NCBI RefSeq assembly: GCF_004365355.1
Contig: NZ_SODP01000002.1
Span: 553,838 to 617,837, forward strand
Direction: 5' to 3'
DNA length: 64,000 bases
Source of the DNA: Kribbella pratensis
Lineage (GTDB): Bacteria > Actinomycetota > Actinomycetes > Propionibacteriales > Kribbellaceae
The position numbers were made by a program, and so were the translations under genes. The notes beneath the pieces are model-generated. The model was not told the origin of the DNA. It did no database searches and worked only from the letters and a program-made list of their open reading frames with translations. The stretch's first letter is position 1. Each line of letters opens with the position of its first letter. Positions 6,922 to 15,092 of this stretch are shown here, piece after piece.

Positions 6922-8797
6922 AGCCGCCGGGTACGACGAGCGCCCGCGAAGCGTTGCCTCGGGCAACCAACCTTCCGGACGCGTCGTAGGTGTAGGAACG
7001 CTTCCCCGGCACACTCATCACGCGAGCATGCGTATCCACACTGGCCAGCAACACAGCATCCCCGATCCGCAGACTGCTGACGGTCGGCAGAAGGAGCAGC
7101 GCATCCAGCTGAGCCGTGCCTTGCGCCTTCGCGGTGACGGTGGTGGCACCGGCCGGAAGTGGGTTGGCGAGCGTCAGCGGCAGCAACGCGCCGGGTGCGG
7201 CGGAGATGCCTTGCGGCCCGCAGACGTGCGTCAGAGTGCCAAGTGTCCTAACCCCAGAAGTCCAGGTCGTGCGAGCGGGAGTAGGGGTGTCGACGAGGTT
7301 GACGACCGGGAGGACCAGTCGCTGTTGCGATGACGCCGGCACGGTCCAGGTCGCCGTACCGTCGAGGGAGAGGTAGGAGCCGTTGCTCCATTGGGATTCG
7401 CCGGTCCAGGCCGAGGGTGGTGTGACGACCTGACCGCCGGTGCCGGATTCGGCCTCGACGATCTGCAGGCCGTCGTACGACGGGGTGCCCGTCAGGCGGG
7501 CGACGTCCGGGTGGGCGTCGAGGGCGAGCATCGACAGCTGGCCGTGGATGCTCGACTCGGCACCGGAGTTGCGGTTGATCGTGCCGTCGCCGGAGATGCC
7601 GTCGTACGTGCGCCCGGTGGTCGCGTCGTACATCGGCTGGCCGGCGCGGTTGGCGCCGAAGTACCACGCGGCGACGAAGGCCGCGACCTGCTTGAGCCCG
7701 ACGGACAGCAAGCCTTGCAGGCGGGCATCGACGCCGTACGCGATCTGGGTGCGATCGATCGGCGTCGGAAGCCAGCCGTTGTCAGGACCGCCGGCAGTCA
7801 TCAGGAGTGGGGTGAAGCCCGCGGTGTCGCCCATCGCAGCGGCGCGAAGCTCGGGTGCGTCGAGAGCTTGAGCCGCGACCGCGAGGGCGGAGGGCATCTG
7901 GGCGCCCCACGCGTGCCAGTCGGAGATCGACTCGCCCCACGGCATCAGCGCACGGAACGGCCACTCGCGCGTCGACCCGGCCGCCATCGCAGCAATGCCC
8001 TCGGCGAAGCGGGTCAGCGCCCGGCGAGCGGAGGCTGAGCCGCCGGCTTCGACGTACGCCGAGAGCCCGAGCACCGCTTCGCTTGTCGCGTCCGCACCGT
8101 TGACGATCAGCCAGGCGGGGAGACGGCGGCCGTCGACCACGTTGTACTGGCCGTAGCGGACCAGTACCTGACGCTCGAGTGCGGCGATCGCGAGTTCGAG
8201 ACGGTCGCGGAGGAACCTCGCGAACCCGCGGTCAGTTGTGCGGAAGACGGCGTACCCCTCCCCCAACGCCCAGACCGTGCGAGCCAGCCAGTAGGACGGG
8301 CCGGAGTCGGACGGGTCCGGGAGCTCGACGGGATCGGCGCTCGGGTTGAGCGTGCCGTCGGGCTGCATCCACAGGACGACGTTGCCGTTGGGTGACTGCA
8401 GGAACGTGAGACTGCGAAGCAGCCCGCGGGCGGTCTCCAGCGAAGCGTCAGAGTGGAACTGCTTCCAGTGACGCAGGTAGACCACCGCGGCACGGGCGAT
8501 GTCGTCGGCGTTGTAGGCACCTTGGCCGTAGGTGTTCGTCGCGGCGTCGTAGGTGCCGCCGCCGATGCGTTTGTACGAGCCGTCCGCCTGGCGGTCGGCG
8601 TACGTCCAGAGCACGCCGACCGGACCGCTGCCGAAGGTGGTGTGACCGGGGGCGGCCGGAGGCGTCACCGACGCGCGGAGGAAGTCGAGGTGCGCGAGGT
8701 TGGACAGCCGGCTGGACGCCAAGGCGGGAAGGGTGACGGTTGACGCGGCGGCTACTGCGAGGGCTCCGCCGATGACGGTGCGGCGGGTCGGTTTCAT
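6902..8797 (-). CDS. Tat-exported hydrolase-like protein (helical-barrel type) with a C-terminal beta-sandwich
   Basis: The protein has 631 residues from ATG 8797, which overlaps the GH130 stop in ATGA. The N-terminus has a twin-arginine signal (K-P-T-R-R-T-V-I-G-G and a hydrophobic stretch ending A-L-A-S). The main body to about residue 430 is alpha-helical with aromatic motifs seen in six-hairpin glycosidase or lyase folds, such as W-H-A-W-G-A-Q and S-S-I-H-G-Q-L. From about residue 443 a segment beginning I-V-E-A-E-S-G resembles a CBM35-like carbohydrate-binding sandwich. I cannot assign a GH or PL family. Its position as the last gene of the LacI-controlled operon suggests it acts outside the cell on the polymer feeding that operon. 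Confidence 0.72.
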   Translation of the reverse strand: MKPTRRTVIGGALAVAAASTVTLPALASSRLSNLAHLDFLRASVTPPAAPGHTTFGSGPVGVLWTYADRQADGSYKRIGGGTYDAATNTYGQGAYNADDIARAAVVYLRHWKQFHSDASLETARGLLRSLTFLQSPNGNVVLWMQPDGTLNPSADPVELPDPSDSGPSYWLARTVWALGEGYAVFRTTDRGFARFLRDRLELAIAALERQVLVRYGQYNVVDGRRLPAWLIVNGADATSEAVLGLSAYVEAGGSASARRALTRFAEGIAAMAAGSTREWPFRALMPWGESISDWHAWGAQMPSALAVAAQALDAPELRAAAMGDTAGFTPLLMTAGGPDNGWLPTPIDRTQIAYGVDARLQGLLSVGLKQVAAFVAAWYFGANRAGQPMYDATTGRTYDGISGDGTINRNSGAESSIHGQLSMLALDAHPDVARLTGTPSYDGLQIVEAESGTGGQVVTPPSAWTGESQWSNGSYLSLDGTATWTVPASSQQRLVLPVVNLVDTPTPARTTWTSGVRTLGTLTHVCGPQGISAAPGALLPLTLANPLPAGATTVTAKAQGTAQLDALLLLPTVSSLRIGDAVLLASVDTHARVMSVPGKRSYTYDASGRLVARGNASRALVVPGGFTVVLG

Positions 8798-9852
8798 GGC
8801 AGGCGGTCCAATCTGGCCACACCGATGGCGGCGTCGGCCATGCCGTAGAAGACGTACTGGGTGCCGTTGACCTGCTCGATCGCAGTCGGGAAGACGACGT
8901 TGCCGACCGTGCCGATCTTCTCCTCGTCGGTCTCGGGGACCATGAGGGGTTCGGTGGTCCGAGCGATGACGCGGGTGACGTCCTCCGCGTCGAGGATGAG
9001 CGCGCCGGCGGCGTAGCAGACCTTCTGAGTCGTCGGGTCGAAGCCCTCCGGCTGCTCGCCGGTGACGCCGTGATGGATCACGAGCCAGCCCTCGGGGATC
9101 CGCAGCGGCGCCGGTCCGGCGCCGATCTTGAGCTCCTCGAAGGGGTACTCCGACATCGCGACCAGTCGGTGATTGCGCAGATGAACGAGGTTCCGCACGT
9201 CGGCCTCGACGGCTGACACGGGCACGAACGAGACCCAGATGCCTGGCCGGTCGTCGGTCACACCGGCCGGCAGGTGAACGCCTTCGCCCTCGCGGAACCA
9301 GCCGAGGTCCCACATCGGCCGGTGCAGCATCGCGTACGACGGTTCGCCGTCCGGGCCGGGCACGGGCTCCGGGAAGAAGACCGTGTCCTTGTTCGGGAAC
9401 AGGTTGAGGTCGGTGTCGAGGTCGGGCTGGTACTCGAAGTGCAGTGGACCCAGCCGACGCCACGCGCGCAGATCCTCTGACACCGCGAGCGCCGGCTTCG
9501 GGCCGAGCGGGCCGTAAGCGACGTACGTCATTACATGGAGGCCGAGGGACGGGACGAAGGTGACGCGGGGGTCCTCCACGCCTGCGTTGTTCTTGCCTCG
9601 CTCCCAGCCCTCGTCCGGCGCGAGGACCACGCCCTCGCGCTCGACACCTACCGGCACGCCGTCCTTAAGCTCGACGCGGGCCAGGCCGACGCGAGAGATG
9701 TTGCCGTTAGCAACCAGGCGCGGCAGCAGGTAGAGCGTACCGTCCGGGGTGTGCCCGGTCGCCGGGTTCAGCACGCCCTCGGCCTCGAGCTCGTTGCCCG
9801 GCTCGGCGGTCATCAGTACGCCGACCCGAGTCAGCGTGTAGGGAACAGTCAC
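8794..9852 (-). CDS. Glycoside phosphorylase/hydrolase of the GH130 type
   Basis: The protein has 352 residues from GTG 9852, which has a GAAGGG ribosome binding site six bases upstream (9859-9864). The frame extends further upstream, but that part is antisense noise inside the permease gene. Five-bladed propeller features of GH130 are visible: G-V-E-D-P-R-V near residue 94, N-K-D at about 147, and I-H-H-G-V-T-G. GH130 enzymes mostly phosphorolyse beta-mannosides, giving mannose-1-phosphate. No signal peptide is present, so it is cytosolic and likely acts on the oligosaccharide imported by the adjacent ABC transporter. The substrate as mannoside is inference from the family. Confidence 0.8.
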   Translation of the reverse strand: MTVPYTLTRVGVLMTAEPGNELEAEGVLNPATGHTPDGTLYLLPRLVANGNISRVGLARVELKDGVPVGVEREGVVLAPDEGWERGKNNAGVEDPRVTFVPSLGLHVMTYVAYGPLGPKPALAVSEDLRAWRRLGPLHFEYQPDLDTDLNLFPNKDTVFFPEPVPGPDGEPSYAMLHRPMWDLGWFREGEGVHLPAGVTDDRPGIWVSFVPVSAVEADVRNLVHLRNHRLVAMSEYPFEELKIGAGPAPLRIPEGWLVIHHGVTGEQPEGFDPTTQKVCYAAGALILDAEDVTRVIARTTEPLMVPETDEEKIGTVGNVVFPTAIEQVNGTQYVFYGMADAAIGVARLDRLP

Positions 9853-9875
9853 GAGAAGCCCTTCAAGAATTGGCA

Positions 9876-9904
9876 CTGTAGGAGTTAGCGCTGTAGGAGT
9901 TAGC
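9876..9904. repeat. Two 14-bp copies with a 15-bp period at the permease stop codon
   Basis: CTGTAGGAGTTAGC occurs at 9876-9889 and 9891-9904. The second copy contains the minus-strand TAA stop of the permease, and because the period is 15 bp the first copy supplies another in-frame TAA. This small duplication fills most of the 47-bp gap before the GH130 gene. Confidence 0.85.
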
Positions 9905-10718
9905 CCTTGACGCCGGACGACAGGTTCGTCGAGATGAACCGGCGCTGGAAGATGATGAACAGGGTGACCGCCGGTGCGGCCAGCACGCAGGCCCCGGCCA
10001 GCACGGCGCCGAACGGGTTGGCGGCGCGTGCGGAGACGGTGGTCAGGTAGTTGGACAGCGAGACGGCTAGTGGTTGCAGGTCTTGTTGTTTGGTGATCAG
10101 GAACGGCCACAAGAACTCGTTCCACGGTCCGATGAAGGTGAGCAGCACGCCGGTCAGCAGCGCCGGCCGCACGAGCGGTACGGCGATGCGCCACAGGATG
10201 CTCAGCTCGGAGGCTCCGTCGATGCGGGCGGCGTCGAACAACTCGGCCGGTAGTTGCAGGAAGTACTGGCGGAACACGAACACCGCGGTGGAGTTGATCA
10301 GGAACGGCAGGATCATCCCGGAGTAGGAGTCGGCGAGCCCGTAGCTGCGCACGATCAGCACATACAACGGGATCGTCAGCAACTGGAACGGCACGACCTG
10401 GATGAGCAGCATCAGGTTGAACACCAGCCCGCGGCCGCGGAACTGCAACCGCGCCAGGGCGTAGCCGGCCAGCACGCCGAAGACCAGGGTCCCGAGGATC
10501 ACGCCGCCGGTGAAGATGCCGGAGTTGATCAGCGACCGGCCGAGGTGGATCGACTTGTTGATCTCGGTGTAGTTGTGCAGCGTCAGGTTCCCGGGTTTCG
10601 GGAACGCACCGCTGACCGACGGATCCGGCTCGGCCTGCAACGAGCCGATCAGCATGTAGTAGAAGGGAAACAGGAACACGAAAGCGCCGAGCAGCAGCGC
10701 GACGAACTTGACCTTCAT
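9900..10718 (-). CDS. Carbohydrate ABC transporter permease (second subunit, MalG type)
   Basis: The protein has 272 residues and about six membrane segments. The cytoplasmic EAA-like loop reads D-A-A-R-I-D-G-A-S and L-V-R-P-A-L near residues 190-215, as in MalG-type permeases that dock on an MsiK-like ATPase. The start at 10718 shares one base with the stop of the first permease (TGATG). No ATPase gene is present in the operon, which is normal for actinomycetes with a shared ATPase. Confidence 0.92.
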   Translation of the reverse strand: MKVKFVALLLGAFVFLFPFYYMLIGSLQAEPDPSVSGAFPKPGNLTLHNYTEINKSIHLGRSLINSGIFTGGVILGTLVFGVLAGYALARLQFRGRGLVFNLMLLIQVVPFQLLTIPLYVLIVRSYGLADSYSGMILPFLINSTAVFVFRQYFLQLPAELFDAARIDGASELSILWRIAVPLVRPALLTGVLLTFIGPWNEFLWPFLITKQQDLQPLAVSLSNYLTTVSARAANPFGAVLAGACVLAAPAVTLFIIFQRRFISTNLSSGVKG

Positions 10719-11614
10719 CAGTCCTCCTCCCTCCCCACAAACCGCCGCTCGATCAGCGCGACCAGCAGTACGCCGATCACCAGCAACACGCCGATCGCCG
10801 CGCCGACGTCGGGATGGCCTTGCTCGATCCCGCGCTGGTACATGATCAGCACCGGCGAGGCCGATGCTCCGTCCGGTCCGCCGCCTCCGGTCAACAGATA
10901 CGGCTCGGTGAACAGGTTCGCCCCAGTCACCGTCGCCACCAGAACCACCAGAGTGGTCGCCGGCCGGACGCCCGGCACAGTCACGTTGAGGAACGACTTC
11001 CACCGCCCCGCGCCGTCCATCTCGGCGGCTTCGTACAGGTCTTTGGAGACGTTCTGCAGCGCGGCGAGGTAGAGCAGGATGAAGAAGCCGAGTTGTTTCC
11101 AGGTGACGTAGATGGCGATGGTGGGCATCGCGAGCTTGGAGTTGACCAGCCAGGACGGGTCGGGGGCGAGGGGTCCGAGGATGGAGTTGACCAGGCCGTT
11201 GGAGTTGAACAAGAACAGCCACACGCCGACGACCGCGACGCTCGCGGTCACGTAGGGGACGTAGTAGGAGACGCGGAAGAACGTGCGCCAGCGGATCGCG
11301 GCGTTGAGCGCGTTGGCCAGTCCCAGTGACAGTACGACGGTGAGCGGGACGTTGATCACCAAGAAGATCACCACGTTGACGAACGACCGCTGGACCGCGG
11401 GGTCCGTCAACACCGTCACGTAGTTCTCGAACCCCACGAACGGACGATCCACCACCGCCCCGGGTGCAGCGAAGAAGTAGTCATGGAACGACATGTAGAC
11501 GGCGAACCCGAGCGGATAGGCGAACACCGCGGCCAGGAACACCACGTACGGCGTGACGAACGCAGTCCCGACCGGATGCTCACCCATCACTCGGGTGAGC
11601 GGTCCGCGCCTCAT
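10718..11614 (-). CDS. Carbohydrate ABC transporter permease (first subunit, MalF type)
   Basis: The protein has 298 residues, with about six membrane segments and the EAA loop Y-E-A-A-E-M-D-G-A-G-R-W followed by V-R-P-A. It starts at ATG 11614, overlapping the binding-protein stop in ATGA. The downstream permease begins at its stop. Together with the binding protein it forms the importer of the LacI-controlled operon. Confidence 0.92.
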   Translation of the reverse strand: MRRGPLTRVMGEHPVGTAFVTPYVVFLAAVFAYPLGFAVYMSFHDYFFAAPGAVVDRPFVGFENYVTVLTDPAVQRSFVNVVIFLVINVPLTVVLSLGLANALNAAIRWRTFFRVSYYVPYVTASVAVVGVWLFLFNSNGLVNSILGPLAPDPSWLVNSKLAMPTIAIYVTWKQLGFFILLYLAALQNVSKDLYEAAEMDGAGRWKSFLNVTVPGVRPATTLVVLVATVTGANLFTEPYLLTGGGGPDGASASPVLIMYQRGIEQGHPDVGAAIGVLLVIGVLLVALIERRFVGREED

Positions 11615-12894
11615 GACTGTTTGACGAGCTGATCGACCTTCTGCGCGGCCTCGTCGAGGGCCTGGCCGACGTCTTGCTGCCCGAAGATGACCGACTTGGA
11701 GTAGGCGTCGCGGAAGGTCTGCCAGATCGTGATCGAGTTCGCCACGTTCGGCACCTCGACTGTGCGCGAGGCCTGGTCGGCGAACACCTTGTAGTCCGGG
11801 TTCTTCGCGAAATAGTCCGCATACGTCGTCGCCACGTCCTTGCGCAGCGGCATCTGCCCGGTCGCGGCCAGGAACTTGCCGTCCTGGTCCTTGCTGGTCG
11901 CGAACTTCAACACATCCCACGCCGTGCCACGGTTCTTGCACGCCGAATACATCGCCACGTTCTTCGCATCGGAGAACGTGTGAATCTCCGAGGCCGGCTT
12001 ACCGGACGAGGTCGGGACCGGGACGACACCCCAGTCGACCTTGCCCTTGTAGGTCGCGATCGCCCACGGACCCACCACGGCCATCGCCGACGTGCCGTCC
12101 ACGAACGCATCCCCGGTGTACTTCTCCGGCGAAGCGAGCTTGTCCTGGTACATCGTCCGCCAGAACTGCGCGACCTTCTTGCCCTCGTCGGAGGCGAACG
12201 TCGACTTGCCGTTCTCGATCAGCTGCTTGCCGCCGGTCTCGGCCGCATACAACGGATAGAAGTCGAACCACGACTGGTAGAACTCGTTGCTCGGCGCCGG
12301 GTAGATCGCGACCTTGGCCGCCTTCGCTGCCACCACCTTGCGCGACGTCGCCAGGAAGTCGTCGTAGGTGCTGAGCGCGGGGGTGGTGATGCCGGCCTTG
12401 GCGAAGGCCTTCTTGTTGTAGAAGATCATCACCGGGTTCGACTTCCAGGGCAGCTGGTAATACTTACCGTCCGTCGACTTGTACTGCTGCGCCACATCCC
12501 CCGACCGGTCCTCGATATACGACTTGCCGTCCGGGAAGGAGTCCAGCGGCACCAGACCGCCCTGCTTCTGGAACTGCGACACCGACGCCGGCGAGGTGTT
12601 GAAGATCAGACACGGCGCATTCCCGGCCGTGATCGCCGCCCCGATGACCTCCTCGGAACTCTTCCCGGTCGGGATCTCCTGCGCGGTGATCTTCTGATCC
12701 GCATGCTGCGCGTTCCAAGCCGCGACCATCTGCTTACCCCACGCCACTTCCTCGGCGTTGTTCGAATACCAGATCGTGATCGGGCCACGCGCCTTGGCCG
12801 CGGCGTCGGCGTCACCAGAGCCGCCGCCACTGTCGCCACAGGCGACGAGCGAGCCGGCCAGGACAACGGCCAGCAGTCCAGCTTGCAACTTCAT
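11611..12894 (-). CDS. Extracellular solute-binding lipoprotein (family 1) for a sugar ABC importer
   Basis: The protein has 427 residues. A short signal peptide ends in the lipobox S-L-V-A-C (Cys about residue 19), so the mature protein is membrane-anchored outside the cell. The body has the family 1 binding-protein pattern (I-T-I-W-Y-S-N near the start, G-P-W-A-I-A in the second half). The ribosome binding site GGAGGAA lies just upstream of 12894. It follows the LacI gene by 28 bp and is coupled to the first permease by ATGA. Its ligand is presumably the same oligosaccharide that the GH130 enzyme attacks. Confidence 0.93.
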   Translation of the reverse strand: MKLQAGLLAVVLAGSLVACGDSGGGSGDADAAAKARGPITIWYSNNAEEVAWGKQMVAAWNAQHADQKITAQEIPTGKSSEEVIGAAITAGNAPCLIFNTSPASVSQFQKQGGLVPLDSFPDGKSYIEDRSGDVAQQYKSTDGKYYQLPWKSNPVMIFYNKKAFAKAGITTPALSTYDDFLATSRKVVAAKAAKVAIYPAPSNEFYQSWFDFYPLYAAETGGKQLIENGKSTFASDEGKKVAQFWRTMYQDKLASPEKYTGDAFVDGTSAMAVVGPWAIATYKGKVDWGVVPVPTSSGKPASEIHTFSDAKNVAMYSACKNRGTAWDVLKFATSKDQDGKFLAATGQMPLRKDVATTYADYFAKNPDYKVFADQASRTVEVPNVANSITIWQTFRDAYSKSVIFGQQDVGQALDEAAQKVDQLVKQS

Positions 12895-12922
12895 GTTTCC
12901 TCCAGGGAACTACACGGGGGGA

Positions 12923-13942
12923 CTACACCGCGGGGGATGCGGTAGAGCCGCGGACGATGAGCTGCGCGGGCGGGAGCTCGGTGTCGGGTACGTCGGCCGC
13001 ACCGTCGACGAGCTGGTTGAGCGTCAGGGCCGCCGCCTCGCCGAAGGCGAACGGGTCGGCGCGGACGGTGGTCAGGCCGGGATGGACGTACTCGGCGAGC
13101 TCGCTGTCGTCGAACCCGGCGATGCTCAGGTCGTCGGGAACGGTCAGACCAGACGCCTGGGCGGCGCCGAGACCGGCGATCGCCATCCGGTCGTTGGCAT
13201 AGAAGATCGCGGTCGGCGGCTTCGGGAGCGCGAGCAGCCGGCGCGTGGCCTCGATCCCGCCCGCGGCGGTGAAGTCACCGGTCTCGGTCAACGGCTCGAG
13301 CCCGGCCGCGGCCAGGGTCTCGACGAAGGCGGTGGTGCGGGCGGTCGCGTGTACGAAGGCGGGCGGACCGGCGACCTGGGCGATCCGGGTGTGACCGAGC
13401 TCGATCAGGTGCTCGACGACGGCCCGGGTCCCGGGCCGGTCGTCCAGGATGACCGCTGGGAACGGCGACTCGCCGTCCGGCCGGTTCAGCGTGACCGCAG
13501 GAAGACCGAGCTCGACGAGCAGATCGATCCGCGGATCGTCGTGCCGCAGGTCGGACAGGAACACCCCGTCGACCCGCCCGTCCCGCGCGAGCCGCCGGTA
13601 CCCGTCCTGCTCGGACTCGCCGGCCATGACGACCTGCAGAACCAGCGCCTGACCACGTGTGGACAGAACGCTCTCGACCCCGGCGATGAACGCCGGGAAG
13701 AACGGGTCCGACGACAGCACGGCCGGGTCCCGGGTGATGACCAGGCCGAGCGCGAACGCCTTCGAGACCGACAGCGAACGGGCCCGGTTGCTCGGCCGCC
13801 AGCCGAGCTCGTCGGCGGCCGCGAGGATCTTGTCGACGGTCGCCTGCGCGAGCCCGGGCCGCCCGTTGAGCGCGAACGACACCGAGCCCTTGGACACCCC
13901 GGCCCGCCGGGCCACATCCGCGATCGTCGGTCGCTTGCTCAC
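12923..13942 (-). CDS. LacI family transcriptional regulator, first gene of the GH130 sugar operon
   Basis: The protein has 339 residues from GTG 13942, with GGAGG about six bases upstream. The N-terminal helix-turn-helix (T-I-A-D-V-A-R-R-A-G-V-S-K-G-S-V-S) lies at about 6-22, followed by a hinge helix and a periplasmic-binding-type sensor domain. It is the first gene of a minus-strand operon with a binding protein, two permeases, GH130 and a secreted enzyme. Two palindromes of LacI-operator form sit directly upstream of its start, so autoregulation and sugar-dependent derepression of the operon are likely. Confidence 0.93.
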   Translation of the reverse strand: MSKRPTIADVARRAGVSKGSVSFALNGRPGLAQATVDKILAAADELGWRPSNRARSLSVSKAFALGLVITRDPAVLSSDPFFPAFIAGVESVLSTRGQALVLQVVMAGESEQDGYRRLARDGRVDGVFLSDLRHDDPRIDLLVELGLPAVTLNRPDGESPFPAVILDDRPGTRAVVEHLIELGHTRIAQVAGPPAFVHATARTTAFVETLAAAGLEPLTETGDFTAAGGIEATRRLLALPKPPTAIFYANDRMAIAGLGAAQASGLTVPDDLSIAGFDDSELAEYVHPGLTTVRADPFAFGEAAALTLNQLVDGAADVPDTELPPAQLIVRGSTASPAV

Positions 13943-13952
13943 TCGATCCTCC

Positions 13953-13991
13953 GTTTAAACCGGTTTAAACAGAACTTAAACCGGTTTAAAT
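13953..13991. promoter_or_regulatory. Tandem LacI-type operators
   Basis: The first site is the perfect 18-bp palindrome GTTTAAACCGGTTTAAAC at 13953-13970. The second shares the 14-bp core TTAAACCGGTTTAA at 13976-13989. Their centres are 21 bp apart, two helical turns, so two dimers would lie on the same DNA face. The central CG and A/T-rich arms are typical of LacI family sites. They lie 11 bp or more upstream of the lacI-type start codon and cover its expected promoter. Confidence 0.88.
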
Positions 13992-14250
13992 CCATCCGTC
14001 AAGAGTTGGGCGCAGGCGGCGGAAGTGACGATGATCGGCCCCTGCCATGCGCAGTGCCGCGCTATCAGCGGGAATTCGCGCACTTGTTTGCAAGTTTCCC
14101 CTTGACCGCAGGGTCGTCCCGTCGCTTAACTTGTTCGGCAGCGACGCACCCAGCCGGTAGCAGGCCGAGGCCTGAAGTCCGGTTTTCCGGCGCCAGGGTT
14201 CAGGTGAGGCCCGAGGCGGGGTCGCGTCCCCGGGACCGATGGAGCAAATC
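13992..14250. other. Divergent intergenic region between the two sugar operons
   Basis: No gene is visible. An imperfect inverted repeat ACTTGTTTGCAAGT lies at 14082-14095. TTGACC at 14102-14107 followed after 18 bp by TTAACT could be a promoter for the GH114 operon. The GH114 start region contains GGAG at 14241-14244. The LacI operators are about 260 bp from the GH114 start, so joint control is possible but unproven. Confidence 0.4.
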
Positions 14251-15063
14251 GTGTCCAGACTCTCTCGCCGCCTCCTCGCCGGAGTCGCGGCCATGTTGAC
14301 GCCGGCCCTGGCAGTCACAGGAACCGTCCTCACCCGCACCTCCGCCGACGCGGCCGTCACCCTGCCGCCGACGCACGCCAAGTTCGACTACCAGATCGGC
14401 GGGGCCTACACGCCGCCCGCCGGCGTCCAGGTGGTCACCCGCGACCGGACCGCCGCACCGGCAGCCGGTCTCTACAACATCTGCTACGTCAACGCCTTCC
14501 AGGTCCAGCCCGGCGAACAAGGGCAGTGGGACTCCGACCTGCTGCTCCGCGACGCCAAGGGCAGGCTCGTCATCGACCAGGATTGGGGCGAACCGCTGCT
14601 CGACGTCCGTACGGCGGACAAACGGAACCGGATCGCGGCCAAGGTGAACGGCTGGATCGACGGCTGCGCGGCCAAGGGGTACAAGGCGATCGAGCCGGAC
14701 AACTACGACAGCTACACACGCTCGAAGAAGCTGCTCACCGCTGCCAACGCGAAGGCGTACCTGACGCTGCTCGCCACCCACGCGCACTCCAAGAACCTGG
14801 CCATCGCGCAGAAGAACACGGTCGAGCTGGCCGGATCCCGGCAGGCGGTCGGCCTGGACTTCGCGGTCGCCGAGGAATGCGGCCAGTACAACGAGTGCGG
14901 CGACTACGTCGATGCCTTTGGCAACAACGTGATCGTGATCGAGTACACCGACAGCGGCCGGTCCACGGCCTGCTCGCAGTACGGCGGGACGTTGACGATC
15001 GTGCAGCGCGACGTCGACGTCTCGACTCCGGGTGACTCCGGATACGTCCGCAAGACCTGCTGA
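14251..15063 (+). CDS. Secreted endo-alpha-1,4-polygalactosaminidase (GH114 family)
   Basis: The protein has 270 residues from GTG 14251, which has GGAG six bases upstream. The ATG at 14239 would add four residues. A signal peptide with an Arg-rich start and hydrophobic core ends near A-D-A-A. The body matches the GH114 TIM barrel: F-D-Y-Q-I-G-G near the start, I-C-Y-V-N-A, a segment W-G-E-P-L-L-D-V, K-A-I-E-P-D-N-Y-D containing the expected acids, and F-A-V-A-E-E-C-G-Q-Y near the end. GH114 enzymes hydrolyse alpha-1,4-linked galactosamine polymers. It is the first gene of an operon with an importer, a kinase and a GH4 enzyme. Confidence 0.85.
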   Translation: MSRLSRRLLAGVAAMLTPALAVTGTVLTRTSADAAVTLPPTHAKFDYQIGGAYTPPAGVQVVTRDRTAAPAAGLYNICYVNAFQVQPGEQGQWDSDLLLRDAKGRLVIDQDWGEPLLDVRTADKRNRIAAKVNGWIDGCAAKGYKAIEPDNYDSYTRSKKLLTAANAKAYLTLLATHAHSKNLAIAQKNTVELAGSRQAVGLDFAVAEECGQYNECGDYVDAFGNNVIVIEYTDSGRSTACSQYGGTLTIVQRDVDVSTPGDSGYVRKTC

Positions 15064-15092
15064 ATCCCTCCTCCATCGCTCTGGAGACCCTC

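Noticed and set aside
12758..14299. A 513-codon plus-strand frame opposite the LacI gene
   Set aside because: It covers the LacI gene, the operators and the GH114 start. The translation has no recognisable fold.
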